Below, in pieces: positions 32,283 through 41,239 of a stretch of 64,000 bases of DNA (its first letter is position 1; every line of letters starts with the position of its first letter). The notes beneath the pieces were generated by a model that had not been told where the DNA came from, did not search any database, and was given only the letters and a program-made list of their open reading frames with translations. Location: NCBI GenBank assembly GCA_965219125.1, contig CBDCMO010000002.1:1178001-1242000 (forward strand), written 5' to 3'. Position numbers and translations under genes: made by a program. The stretch is from JBBSOK01 sp965219125 (GTDB taxonomy: Bacteria; Bacteroidota; Bacteroidia; Flavobacteriales; Flavobacteriaceae).

Positions 32283-33677
32283 TTATTGGCCTCTATAAAA
32301 TATGATTGTTGAAAGTGTTTTAACAATTATACTTATATCTAGATAATGGCTGCGATGTTTAATGTAATATAAATCGTATTGCAATTTTTCAAGCGCATCT
32401 TCTTCTGTAATTCCATATTTTGCGTTTACCTGTGCCCAACCTGTAAGCCCCGGTTTTATTAGATGCCTTATTTCATAAAAAGGAATTTTCTCTTTGAGTT
32501 GTTCAACAAAAAAAGGTCTTTCCGGTCTTGGCCCTATAATACTCATATTGCCAATTATAACATTGTATAATTGTGGAATTTCATCAATTCGCGTTTTTCG
32601 CAAAAATCGACCAAATTTGGTTACTCTTACATCCTGCAATTTGGCATATTGAACTCCTTTTTCTTCAGCATTGGCAACCATTGTTCTAAGTTTCCAAATT
32701 TTGAATACATCTCCATTTTTCCCTACTCTTTTTTGAGAATAGAATATCGGTCCACGATTGCCCAAAACATTTCCAATTAATATAAAAGGCGAAATAATGA
32801 GGCCGCAAATTATTCCGAAGACAGATAATAGTACATCAGAAATACGATGAATTAACAAATAAAGTTGATTTTGATTGCTTCGGCTGAAAGGAAAGTAGCG
32901 GTAAAAATCCCTATCAACGTGCTGTACAGGTACACGTTTGGTAATTTCTTCGTACACTTGGGTATATTCCCGTATTGGTGTGCCATCTTCTAAAAGTTTT
33001 ATTAAACTATTGGAAAGATCTGCCGTCATTCCAGAACCATCCGGCATTGCCACTACAATTTCTGAAATTGATAGTTTTTTTACCGCTTCAACAGCATCAA
33101 TAATTGAAACTTCAACAATTGAATTATTCCCTTCAAAATCTAATAGTTTTGAACTTGTATTAATAATCCCAACCACAGAATAATTTGGATCGTATTTTTG
33201 GAGAGATTCAATAATTGTGCTCACATCCTTTGCTTTGGCAACCAGCATTATTCTCTTGTAAAAGCGGGAAGATGCAAAAAAAATAATATATACATAGCGC
33301 CAAAAAATGAGTGCTGTACTTATAGCCAGAAAAAAATAGACTATCTGTAATCTGTTTGTAGGTAAAATAGGAGTATAAAAAGGGGTAAGTAAATAAAAGA
33401 GAACGGTAACCGAGCTTGTTAAAATAATATTTTTTATCGTAATTTCAAGTTTGCCAGTTCTTTGAAGATTATAAAGCTCAAATATTGTTGCAAAAATGGT
33501 TAGATAAATTGCCAAAACAATGGACCAAACCCAATGTTCCTGATTTATTTTAAAGTAATCGAAATTAAAAATTATGCCAACAAAGTAGAGCACTGCCAAT
33601 ACAACAGCAATATCTACTGTACGTAGTAGAATTTTGCGTTCAGAAATTTCAAAATGAATTTTCTTTTTATTGGCCAT
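32283..33677 (-). CDS. Initiating polyprenyl-phosphate sugar transferase (WcaJ/WbaP-like)
   Basis: About 464 residues from the ATG at 33677 (MANKKKIHFEISERKILL). Four or five N-terminal membrane helices and a Rossmann-like middle region (VVGIINTSSKLLDF onward) precede a further helix (about residues 270-300). The catalytic bact_transf domain follows, with YSQKRVGKNGDVFKIWKLRT, RKTRIDEIPQLYNVIIGNMS, GPRPERPFFVEQL and the final KPGLTGWAQVN. It transfers the first sugar phosphate to undecaprenyl phosphate and so starts the glycan repeat. It is the last gene of the polysaccharide locus. The start avoids overlap with the next glycosyltransferase. Confidence 0.93.
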   Translation of the reverse strand: MANKKKIHFEISERKILLRTVDIAVVLAVLYFVGIIFNFDYFKINQEHWVWSIVLAIYLTIFATIFELYNLQRTGKLEITIKNIILTSSVTVLFYLLTPFYTPILPTNRLQIVYFFLAISTALIFWRYVYIIFFASSRFYKRIMLVAKAKDVSTIIESLQKYDPNYSVVGIINTSSKLLDFEGNNSIVEVSIIDAVEAVKKLSISEIVVAMPDGSGMTADLSNSLIKLLEDGTPIREYTQVYEEITKRVPVQHVDRDFYRYFPFSRSNQNQLYLLIHRISDVLLSVFGIICGLIISPFILIGNVLGNRGPIFYSQKRVGKNGDVFKIWKLRTMVANAEEKGVQYAKLQDVRVTKFGRFLRKTRIDEIPQLYNVIIGNMSIIGPRPERPFFVEQLKEKIPFYEIRHLIKPGLTGWAQVNAKYGITEEDALEKLQYDLYYIKHRSHYLDISIIVKTLSTIIFYRGQ

Positions 33678-33706
33678 TACTTTTTGGTATAAATGTAGAC
33701 ATTTAT

Positions 33707-34726
33707 TTAACTGTCCAAAACAGTAAACCATTTATGTTTCACACTGTGCCAATCAAATTCTTCTACCTTTTTCCGGGCTGCTAGCGCAAGTTTTTGCGCA
33801 TTTTGAGGATTCGCAATTAAGCATTCAATTGCCTTAATAAATGCCTTCGTATTGTTGGGTGCAACCAACAAACCATCTATTTTATCTGAAATTAGAAAAG
33901 GAATACCTCCAACATTTGTTGATATTACTGGCAAGCCCAATGCCATTGCCTCCATAATGCTTACGGGCATATTATCGAAATTGGTGGTATTTATAAAAAT
34001 GTCATATTCTTTTGAAAGGTCTATCCATTCATCTTTAGTCAACAAACCTGAAAATATAATCGGCAAACCTTCGTTTTTAGCCATTTGTTTGCATAGTTTT
34101 AAGCTGCCATCTTTATCAGGTCCGACCATAGAAAGATGAACATCAAGACCTTTCAATTTTAGCTGCTTTACTATTGAAATTGCTAAAGCTGGGTTATAAA
34201 TTTCAGCGAACGAACGTACCCAGAGAAGTTTAGGTTTTAGTTCCTTCCGAAGTAAAAAAGGATATTTATCTATTTCTAAAGTATTGGGAATGTATAAAAG
34301 ATTAGTAAACCCTTTTTCTTTAAAAATATTCAAATTAAATGCCGAAGGCGAAACATTTATTTTCGCATTACTAAACATTTTTTTACACAAAACTTCGTTC
34401 TTCTCTAAACGATTTTTGAGATTGCCGCCGTGCAAAATTGGGATATAAGGTATATTGTATAAACGACAAATACGTGCGACGATTACAGCAAAGTAAAAAT
34501 TTTGGGTGCTATAGGTATCAATTAATATAAGCGAGACAGTTTTTCTGTTTTTAAATGTGGCCCAACACATATCAAGCAAACGCAACAATTTATTTTGCTT
34601 AGAAGAAACCAAAACCACCTCGTAACCCTCAAACTCAAGTTTAGCCCCAAGTGTTTCGATTGTTGTTGGCGTATTACCTTTATTCGAGAGCTTGTTGCCT
34701 ACGTATAGGATCTTTTTTTTCGTCAT
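33707..34726 (-). CDS. Family 4 glycosyltransferase (GT-B)
   Basis: About 339 residues from the ATG at 34726 (MTKKKILYVGNKLSNKGNTP); a TTG two codons upstream is possible. A GT-B fold is supported by HGGNLKNRL in the N-terminal domain and by the C-terminal nucleotide-sugar motif SIMEAMALGLPVISTNVGGI, which carries the two glutamate-region residues of family 4. It adds a sugar from a nucleotide donor to the growing lipid-linked glycan at the inner membrane. The first 47 bases overlap the end of the O-antigen-ligase-like gene in another frame, so the two are translationally coupled. Confidence 0.88.
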   Translation of the reverse strand: MTKKKILYVGNKLSNKGNTPTTIETLGAKLEFEGYEVVLVSSKQNKLLRLLDMCWATFKNRKTVSLILIDTYSTQNFYFAVIVARICRLYNIPYIPILHGGNLKNRLEKNEVLCKKMFSNAKINVSPSAFNLNIFKEKGFTNLLYIPNTLEIDKYPFLLRKELKPKLLWVRSFAEIYNPALAISIVKQLKLKGLDVHLSMVGPDKDGSLKLCKQMAKNEGLPIIFSGLLTKDEWIDLSKEYDIFINTTNFDNMPVSIMEAMALGLPVISTNVGGIPFLISDKIDGLLVAPNNTKAFIKAIECLIANPQNAQKLALAARKKVEEFDWHSVKHKWFTVLDS

Positions 34727-35978
34727 ATTCAATATTTAAAAGTGCCAAGCCATATAAAAATGCCGGAGCTGCAATCCGCATTGAAGAATGGATTATCGTA
34801 AGTGCCCAGAATAACATGAATGGAACAAAATATATATTTTTCCTACCTGATAACTTTGTAATGATAGGTGAAAATACCAATAGCAATAGAGCAAAAATAC
34901 CGAAAAGTCCGTGTTCAGATAACATACGTGAAACTTCATTATGTGTTGGTAGTGTTACGCCCAATTCTTCCAAAAATTCCTCCTTAACTCTGCCAACTCC
35001 AATTCCAAAAACAGGATTTTCTTTAAAGACTTCAATCTCTGTGCTAACCAAATCGCCACGACCAGTGGTTATATCTTGTTTTTCTCTGCCCAATGCATCT
35101 TTCCCAACGTATCTATTTTCAATTAAACCACCAGTTTGTAGAATTGTGAAAAGCCAGATAGCCAAAGCAACTCCCGCAACTCCTATAAATTTTATGGTAA
35201 CTTTTGCCTTTGTGATTATGCCTGTGGAAAAGTAATAAACCACAATAAAGACAGCGCACATTATTACCGAAACAAAGACTCCACCACGAGAAAAAGTTAA
35301 GAGGGCGCGGTACGCCATAGAAACCAAAAAAAGCATCATCACAAAATGTACGAGTTTGTTTTTATAAGGCAAAAATAGACGTGAAAAAAGTATGAAAACA
35401 CCCAATCCAAGCACTGTAGCAACTTGATTAGGCCCATAACCACCCGAAAGGGCACTGTTAGACTCAGTATTTGTTACTACATCCTGAATATCGGGAGAAT
35501 AAAAATAAATGTAAACGGTAGTTGCAATTAGTGGATATAAAATATAATCCATTATTTTAAGAACCTCGCCTAATTTGAACGTTTTCCCATAACAATATAT
35601 TGCACAAAATGCCAGGCAAATAGGGCCGCTAAGATTGAATAAAATAATTTTTCTAAAATTTATATCATAGCTTATAATATCGAAAGAAACCAAAATTCCA
35701 GGTACTAATAATAATAGGAAGACCACATAAATAAAAGCTTTCCGACTAAAGCCTGAATAAAAAAAACCTAAAATTATAAAAAGTATAATGAGATATTTGC
35801 CAGTTTCATAGAAAAAAAATGCCTTCGTCATTCGGACAAAAACACCAGCGCCAGCAACATAAGCACAAGCCAATAAAACTTCTAATTGTTTGTTCTTTTT
35901 TGTGAATATTCTATAAGTAAAATACAAAACCGCAAACAATAAATAAATTACCATTAAAGGTCTATATGCAAACGCCAA
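34680..35978 (-). CDS. O-antigen ligase/polymerase-like membrane protein (Wzy/WaaL superfamily)
   Basis: A 432-residue protein (as called) with 10-12 hydrophobic segments and a large periplasmic loop (about residues 265-345) containing TGRGDLVSTEIEVFKENPVF then GVGRVKEE and THNEVSRMLSEHGLFGI. This is the O-antigen ligase (Wzy_C/WaaL) pattern with the conserved HNxxxxxxxExG. It polymerises or ligates lipid-linked glycan. The called start is a TTG. The frame stays open upstream to an ATC at 36047, and the extra residues NPTLNSLKPLQAILIHVGLG look like a natural N-terminus, so the start is uncertain. Confidence 0.88.
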   Translation of the reverse strand: MAFAYRPLMVIYLLFAVLYFTYRIFTKKNKQLEVLLACAYVAGAGVFVRMTKAFFFYETGKYLIILFIILGFFYSGFSRKAFIYVVFLLLLVPGILVSFDIISYDINFRKIILFNLSGPICLAFCAIYCYGKTFKLGEVLKIMDYILYPLIATTVYIYFYSPDIQDVVTNTESNSALSGGYGPNQVATVLGLGVFILFSRLFLPYKNKLVHFVMMLFLVSMAYRALLTFSRGGVFVSVIMCAVFIVVYYFSTGIITKAKVTIKFIGVAGVALAIWLFTILQTGGLIENRYVGKDALGREKQDITTGRGDLVSTEIEVFKENPVFGIGVGRVKEEFLEELGVTLPTHNEVSRMLSEHGLFGIFALLLLVFSPIITKLSGRKNIYFVPFMLFWALTIIHSSMRIAAPAFLYGLALLNIEYDEKKDPIRRQQALE

Positions 35979-36052
35979 TAGCCCAAGCCCAACATGAATT
36001 AGTATTGCCTGTAGCGGTTTAAGACTATTTAATGTTGGATTTTTGATGGTAT

Positions 36053-37177
36053 TTAGGTTTTTAAAATTTCAGTTAAAATTCTATTTATATGTCGCCGAAA
36101 GGTGAAGTTTTCTGCAACTTGATATCCCAATTTTGCTTTGTTTTTTAGGGTCAAATTATTTTCTTGTTCAATATCCAATAAAATTTGATGTAATTTTTTT
36201 GCATTTGTAGGTTCAACTATATAACCGTTTTCAGAATTTATATATTGCCCAATACTGGAAACAGATGAAACAATAGGAATACAACCAAAGTTTAAACCTT
36301 CTGCAATTACTTTTGGGAAACCTTCCGAAGCGGTGCTTGGCAGCAATAAAAATTCGCAGCTCCTATAAATTTCAAAAACATTTCCCCTATTTAAAAAACC
36401 ATGAAAAATTGCTGGAATATTATTTTCTGAAGCAAAGGTTTCATAAATCTTTCGTTTTGGTCCGTCGCCGATAAAATGGATGGCTTTTATAAAAGATGTA
36501 TCTGCCAATGTAGTTACGGAATCCAAAATACGCTTCACTCCTTTTTCGTCTTCCAATCTGCCAACAAAGCAAAATGAAAATGGTTTGTCGTAATTTTTGG
36601 TATCAATTATTTTAATTCCTTCTTCCCGTTCCTTTAATGTTAGGCAAGGGTTTTCAAACGTTAGGCAATGTTGTTCTTGGTTTGGCCATTTACCATTTAT
36701 TGTAACAATTCGATATTGTTTTTTTAAAAGTCTCCGTTGAATTGCATAACCAAGTGGCGGATTTTCTTGAGCCCAATTTCCGGCGTATTTAAACCAACCC
36801 CTTTTATTTTTGTGAAAATATTTTAAATATGGAATTAAGTAAACGCCTATTCCCGTTGGTGTTCTTAATTGAAATACATCTACATTTTTTAATGTTTTAT
36901 TTACTAGCCTAATTGTTTTTGTCAATTTTGATAAAATATTAAGTTTATCGCCAAGGGTTTTACCACCTGAAACTGGCAAAGCCACAAACGTTATATTGCG
37001 GTTTGTATAAGGAAGTGAACTTAACGGTGCCGTTTTTTCATAAAAATAAGCTAAGTGAAAAATTTCTTCAAAATGCTTACTGAGGTGGTTTATTTCGCTA
37101 ATTGTAGGTCCCCAACCAACTAGATTGCCGTTGCCATCTCTATAATGTTCGGTATGTGAGATTATTGCTAGCTTCAT
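36053..37177 (-). CDS. Family 4 glycosyltransferase (GT-B)
   Basis: A 374-residue GT-B enzyme. The N-terminus MKLAIISHTEHYRDGNG and the segment NWAQENPPLGYAIQRRLLKK belong to the acceptor-side domain. The C-terminal donor domain contains FCFVGRLEDEKGVKRILDSV and SEGFPKVIAEGLNFGCIPIV, the family 4 pattern. No membrane helix is seen, so it acts at the cytoplasmic face. It starts two bases behind the sulfotransferase stop. Confidence 0.9.
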   Translation of the reverse strand: MKLAIISHTEHYRDGNGNLVGWGPTISEINHLSKHFEEIFHLAYFYEKTAPLSSLPYTNRNITFVALPVSGGKTLGDKLNILSKLTKTIRLVNKTLKNVDVFQLRTPTGIGVYLIPYLKYFHKNKRGWFKYAGNWAQENPPLGYAIQRRLLKKQYRIVTINGKWPNQEQHCLTFENPCLTLKEREEGIKIIDTKNYDKPFSFCFVGRLEDEKGVKRILDSVTTLADTSFIKAIHFIGDGPKRKIYETFASENNIPAIFHGFLNRGNVFEIYRSCEFLLLPSTASEGFPKVIAEGLNFGCIPIVSSVSSIGQYINSENGYIVEPTNAKKLHQILLDIEQENNLTLKNKAKLGYQVAENFTFRRHINRILTEILKT

Positions 37178-37178
37178 T

Positions 37179-37970
37179 TTATTTCAAAATTGATTCAATT
37201 AAATTAATATCTTCATTTGAAAATAAATTCTTATAAGCCTTATTAGAGCCCTCTTTTATCAGCCAATTATCTACTGCTTTCCTAAATTTTGACGAATATG
37301 GAATATTTGTAAATTCACAAATTGTACTTATAACCTCGTGCCTATTATTTATTAAATCTTGATACTTTACTTCAAGTATTGGAAATTTTTTCAAATTATT
37401 CTTATCATCTTGAAAGAGTTTATATTTCGCCGTATAATGTTTAATAAGATCTGTTTTCAAGGTTGCTTCAAAAGCTTTAGGTTTATTTTTATAATCCCAA
37501 CGTTGTTTGTAGTAGGAAGCAATAACGGCTAACGGATTTCTATCTATCCAAACAATTTTTGGTTGTTCAAAAACCGCATCCAACGTTTGATGTCTCGAGA
37601 GTCCCGTGATTTTTGTCATAAAGATAGGTTTTCCGCTATATTTCTTTATTTTGGAGATATACTTTTGTGCCGCATATGCAGATTCCTTGGAGATTGTTTG
37701 TAATTCTGCCTTATTAAATTCCGGTACGTGGTGTAGCCAAAAATTATAAGCTTCGGAAGGTCTGGGAAATTTCGTTTTATTCCTATTCCAAACCTCAAAG
37801 GCTGATACTTCCTGCATTTTATTAAAAGACGTAAGTATAGGGTATTTTGGAAATCTATCAACATAGCTAGAGAGCCACCCAATTTTTTCGTGTAGTGCAA
37901 GTATGTTTACCAATAAAGTAGTACCACTTCTTCCAGGCCCGTGGATAATTAAAGCATTTTTAATTTTCAT
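37179..37970 (-). CDS. Sulfotransferase family protein
   Basis: A 263-residue protein. Its N-terminus contains IIHGPGRSGTTLLVNILALH, the P-loop-like PAPS 5'-phosphosulfate-binding motif of sulfotransferases. KIVWIDRNPLAVIASYYKQR resembles the 3'-phosphate-binding loop (RNPxxxxxSxY). It would transfer sulfate from PAPS to a sugar hydroxyl of the locus glycan. No PAPS synthesis genes are in the window. It overlaps the upstream glycosyltransferase by 11 bases. The family is confident, the acceptor is inferred from context. Confidence 0.86.
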   Translation of the reverse strand: MKIKNALIIHGPGRSGTTLLVNILALHEKIGWLSSYVDRFPKYPILTSFNKMQEVSAFEVWNRNKTKFPRPSEAYNFWLHHVPEFNKAELQTISKESAYAAQKYISKIKKYSGKPIFMTKITGLSRHQTLDAVFEQPKIVWIDRNPLAVIASYYKQRWDYKNKPKAFEATLKTDLIKHYTAKYKLFQDDKNNLKKFPILEVKYQDLINNRHEVISTICEFTNIPYSSKFRKAVDNWLIKEGSNKAYKNLFSNEDINLIESILK

Positions 37971-39072
37971 CGCACTTTTTTATTATTGCAATATATTCCT
38001 GTATAACAACGTCCCATCTAAAATTTGTGGACCAAGCCATCGCATTTTCGCAATAGCTGTGGTAATTGTTCAAAATAGACTCAACAGCATTGTTCACCTC
38101 ATCTATATTTTTTGGATCTACCAAAATACCCGATTTGTTGTTTTTAATTGCATCCTCAATTCCGCAGCCTTTTGAACCTATCGCCGGAATTCCCAATGCA
38201 TTGGCTTCCAAAATTGCAATGCCAAATCCTTCAACATCGCCCGCCTTTGTATTCTCGCTTAACATCACAAAAATAGTTGACTCTTGCACTAATTCAATCT
38301 TTTTTGCATCCGTTACCTTTCCATGTAAAAATATCGCTTCTTCAACATCTATTGACTTGGCAAGATTTAGTATCATAGTTTTTTCTGTAGGGATTCCAAC
38401 TATATTATATTGAAGTTGCGGCCATTTTTTAAGCAAAACAGGTAATGCATTTATCACGTTTTGCTGGCCTTTACGTTGTGTAACATTGCCAACAGTTATA
38501 AGTTTTGGAAAAGTAGATTTATTTTGAATTACTTCAACCCGTAATTTTTCCAGCCCAAAGCCGTTTGGAATCACTTGTGTCTTCCATTTTAAAAATTCCG
38601 GCAACAGATTTTTGGTATAATTTGAAACGGCAATTATTTGTGAGCATCGCTTCAAACCCGACGAAGTAAGTTTGCTTGCGATTTTGCCCTTCAACTGCAA
38701 TTCTGAGCCGTGGACAATGGCAATTATAGTTTTGGAAGTAAGAAGTTTTAAAATATTTACCATCCACAAAGAGAATTTGCCCGAAACCAAAATAATATCA
38801 TTTTTCTTCTCACTGCTTATTGTTTCCCTTATCCTTTTCAAATAAGTGAGGACTACTACATTTCTACGCTTAATGCGGTTTATTTTAAAGGGAAGTAATT
38901 TGTCAAATTCAATCTCTTCATTTCCATCTTTACTTCGCGTATCTGTAAGTACCGTTATAATGTAACCGCTGTTAGATAAATACAGCGCTAAATTATAGGC
39001 ATGATTGCCGATACCGCCGGGTTGAGGAGGAAATTCCGATGTAATAAGTAAGATGTTAGTCGAGTTTGCCAA
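37960..39072 (-). CDS. Family 4 glycosyltransferase (PimB-like)
   Basis: A 370-residue GT-B enzyme. The N-terminal loop EFPPQPGGIGNHAYNLALYL is typical of PimA/PimB-like family 4 enzymes. The donor site shows ITVGNVTQRKGQQNVINALP and EGFGIAILEANALGIPAIGS with the EX7E glutamates. It is probably a mannosyl-type retaining transferase, although donor sugar cannot be read. It overlaps the upstream family 2 gene by 17 bases and the sulfotransferase by 11. Confidence 0.9.
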   Translation of the reverse strand: MANSTNILLITSEFPPQPGGIGNHAYNLALYLSNSGYIITVLTDTRSKDGNEEIEFDKLLPFKINRIKRRNVVVLTYLKRIRETISSEKKNDIILVSGKFSLWMVNILKLLTSKTIIAIVHGSELQLKGKIASKLTSSGLKRCSQIIAVSNYTKNLLPEFLKWKTQVIPNGFGLEKLRVEVIQNKSTFPKLITVGNVTQRKGQQNVINALPVLLKKWPQLQYNIVGIPTEKTMILNLAKSIDVEEAIFLHGKVTDAKKIELVQESTIFVMLSENTKAGDVEGFGIAILEANALGIPAIGSKGCGIEDAIKNNKSGILVDPKNIDEVNNAVESILNNYHSYCENAMAWSTNFRWDVVIQEYIAIIKKCDEN

Positions 39073-40387
39073 TTTTATCGCCTTCTTTTAATTTTATTGA
39101 AGCCCTACGCCAAGAAATAAATACTTGAAAAAGTATTATTGGCAACAAAAATACCGAGATAGCGGTACCAAGCAGCAGCATTTTTTTGTTTTTCTTATAT
39201 TTATAAGGGATAATGGAAGGTGGTACTGTTTTTATGAGCGATAATATTGCCGCTTTACTGCCATAATATTTTCTGAAAAGATATAAAACACTTGGTATAG
39301 GCCGAGGCGCAAAAAATTTATAAGTTCTTAAAGCATCCCAACTTCCCATTTCTCGAAGGCCGCCACTGCCAACTTTTAAATGTAATCGTTGCGCTGTGGG
39401 ATTACTTATGTTTTTATAACCTTCCAAATAAGCGCGGAGCCCAAACTCACCATCCCCCATTCGCTGTTTTTCAAATTGACGGTCAAATAGGCCTATTTTT
39501 CTGAAAATGTCTTTTTTCAAAAGTACATTTCCTGTATCCAATTGATCTGAAATTCTAAAAAACGAATAATTTTCAGGTACTTTCGCACCAACCGTTGAAA
39601 TTGAAGTTCCCGAAGAAATATCTGCCTTAAAATACTCCAAACATTTTAAGTGATTGCTAATCCAATCTACTTTTACCCTACTATCATCATCAAAAAGCAA
39701 GATATATTCACTTTTTGAAAGCTGAATAGCGTGGTTTCGTGCCAGCCAAAGTGCACGTTCTTCTTGATGAATAAGTTCTATTTTTAAATTAAATTGTTCG
39801 TAGAATTCAGGTTTATAAGGTGAAGATTGGTCTACAACAATAACTTCAAAATTTTTATAGTCCTGTTTTTCTAAGTCTGCCAGTACATCTTTTAAATATT
39901 CATATCTATTTAACGTTGGGATAATGATACTTAAAAATCGATTTCCATTTATAAGAGAAGATTCAAACTGCTGAAATTCTGAATGATTGATTGGCGATTT
40001 AACAGAATTACCTCGCTTCACATTTTTGCTTTTTCTAAAAGCTGCTATTTCGACAATCGGATTTTTTAAAGAAACCAACCGAAGTATCAAAACATAAAAA
40101 ACCCAAACCTTGTTAAAATATTTCCGAAGAAAATAATATTCATCTTGCAATGGCACCTTTTCGAAAGAATTGTACGTTTTTACATCTCCAATATAACCAA
40201 GTTGAAGTGCCTGCCAAGAAACATCATATTCTTTGGAAGTTTCACTTTTGAAATTTATATCTTCATTTAATTGAATACGGATTTCTGAAGGTAATTCTGA
40301 AATTATTGGAAATATGGAAGCGCCATTTTTGCGATAAAGCTGAAAATAGTTGGTGGGCTGTAAATATTTAAGGAATTTGAAAAGCAC
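39056..40387 (-). CDS. Family 2 glycosyltransferase with N-terminal extension and C-terminal membrane anchor
   Basis: A 443-residue protein. About 145 N-terminal residues have no recognised domain. A GT-A domain (about 147-350) follows, with SIIIPTLNRYEYLKDVLADL, VDQSSP and the metal-binding LLFDDDSRVKVDW. LFDRQFEKQRMGDGEFGLRA is the acidic-catalytic segment. A hydrophobic helix (about residues 405-425) near the C-terminus suggests membrane anchoring. It adds one sugar to the glycan. It starts nine bases behind the FkbM methyltransferase. Confidence 0.88.
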   Translation of the reverse strand: MLFKFLKYLQPTNYFQLYRKNGASIFPIISELPSEIRIQLNEDINFKSETSKEYDVSWQALQLGYIGDVKTYNSFEKVPLQDEYYFLRKYFNKVWVFYVLILRLVSLKNPIVEIAAFRKSKNVKRGNSVKSPINHSEFQQFESSLINGNRFLSIIIPTLNRYEYLKDVLADLEKQDYKNFEVIVVDQSSPYKPEFYEQFNLKIELIHQEERALWLARNHAIQLSKSEYILLFDDDSRVKVDWISNHLKCLEYFKADISSGTSISTVGAKVPENYSFFRISDQLDTGNVLLKKDIFRKIGLFDRQFEKQRMGDGEFGLRAYLEGYKNISNPTAQRLHLKVGSGGLREMGSWDALRTYKFFAPRPIPSVLYLFRKYYGSKAAILSLIKTVPPSIIPYKYKKNKKMLLLGTAISVFLLPIILFQVFISWRRASIKLKEGDKIGKLD

Positions 40388-40396
40388 TTCTTTTAT

Positions 40397-41239
40397 TTAA
40401 TGAGCATTAAACATTTGCGGTAGAGCAGCATTTTGCTCAATTCCTTTTAGGTAATTAGGATATTCTTTGTCATTTGGCAAAAGTAAGAGGTGACATTTTC
40501 CCCTGTGTTTAACACTTTCAGCTGATATTAATTTTTCACCCGTTTTAAGATACCAAACATTATAGCCCATTTCAGTTGCCCAATAAATCATTGTGTTTGT
40601 TGCCGTTTCCATACTCAAATCTTCAACATCATGCATTTCAATAAAAAATGTACAACTGGTTTCTGATGCTATTTTGCGAGCTCCATCCATCACCAGTGTT
40701 TCAGCACCTTCAACATCAATTTTTACAAGATTTGGAGTGAGGCCGTAATAATCAAAAAGATAATCCAAGGTTACTGTTGAAACTTGAGAAAAGGAATTTA
40801 CCGCAGCTGCAGATGCTGCGTGGCTAGCGTGCATACTACCTGCTGCTCCAGAGCCGAGGGTATAGAATTTAACAGTTTCATTATTTTTATTACTTACAAA
40901 TGCACAATAGCATTGGGCTTTAAAACCAAGGTTATTATTTAGTAGATTGCCCATTGCTTTTTGTAGCGCAAACGGATTAGGATCTACCAAAATATAGTCC
41001 CTATTTGCATCTTGTATTAAAGCCAATAATGCCGTATAGCCAATATTAGCTCCAATATCATAAATGGTTTTATGATGTTTTGCCAATTGAAAAAACCAAG
41101 CGTCATCTTGATCTGTCTTAGACCTTATAGTTCCTACAAAGGTTTTTAGAGAAAAACCGCATAATGATGCTTTTATCAAGCTATTTTTTTCGCCTGTCAT
41201 AGAAAAGTATATTCCAGATAACCATTTTTTATATTTCAT
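40397..41239 (-). CDS. FkbM family methyltransferase
   Basis: A 280-residue SAM-dependent methyltransferase of the FkbM type. SAM motif I is YDIGANIGYTALLALI, followed by ILVDPNPFALQKAMGNL and the FkbM-specific LVKIDVEGAETLVMDGAR, with EMHD behind it. FkbM members methylate sugar or polyketide hydroxyls. Within a glycan locus it most likely O-methylates a sugar residue. It overlaps the exostosin-like gene by 11 bases. Confidence 0.9.
   Translation of the reverse strand: MKYKKWLSGIYFSMTGEKNSLIKASLCGFSLKTFVGTIRSKTDQDDAWFFQLAKHHKTIYDIGANIGYTALLALIQDANRDYILVDPNPFALQKAMGNLLNNNLGFKAQCYCAFVSNKNNETVKFYTLGSGAAGSMHASHAASAAAVNSFSQVSTVTLDYLFDYYGLTPNLVKIDVEGAETLVMDGARKIASETSCTFFIEMHDVEDLSMETATNTMIYWATEMGYNVWYLKTGEKLISAESVKHRGKCHLLLLPNDKEYPNYLKGIEQNAALPQMFNAH

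Noticed and set aside
34651..35235. 194-codon open frame opposite the O-antigen ligase gene
   Set aside because: Antisense to a membrane protein with clear family motifs; no recognisable protein pattern in the opposite frame.
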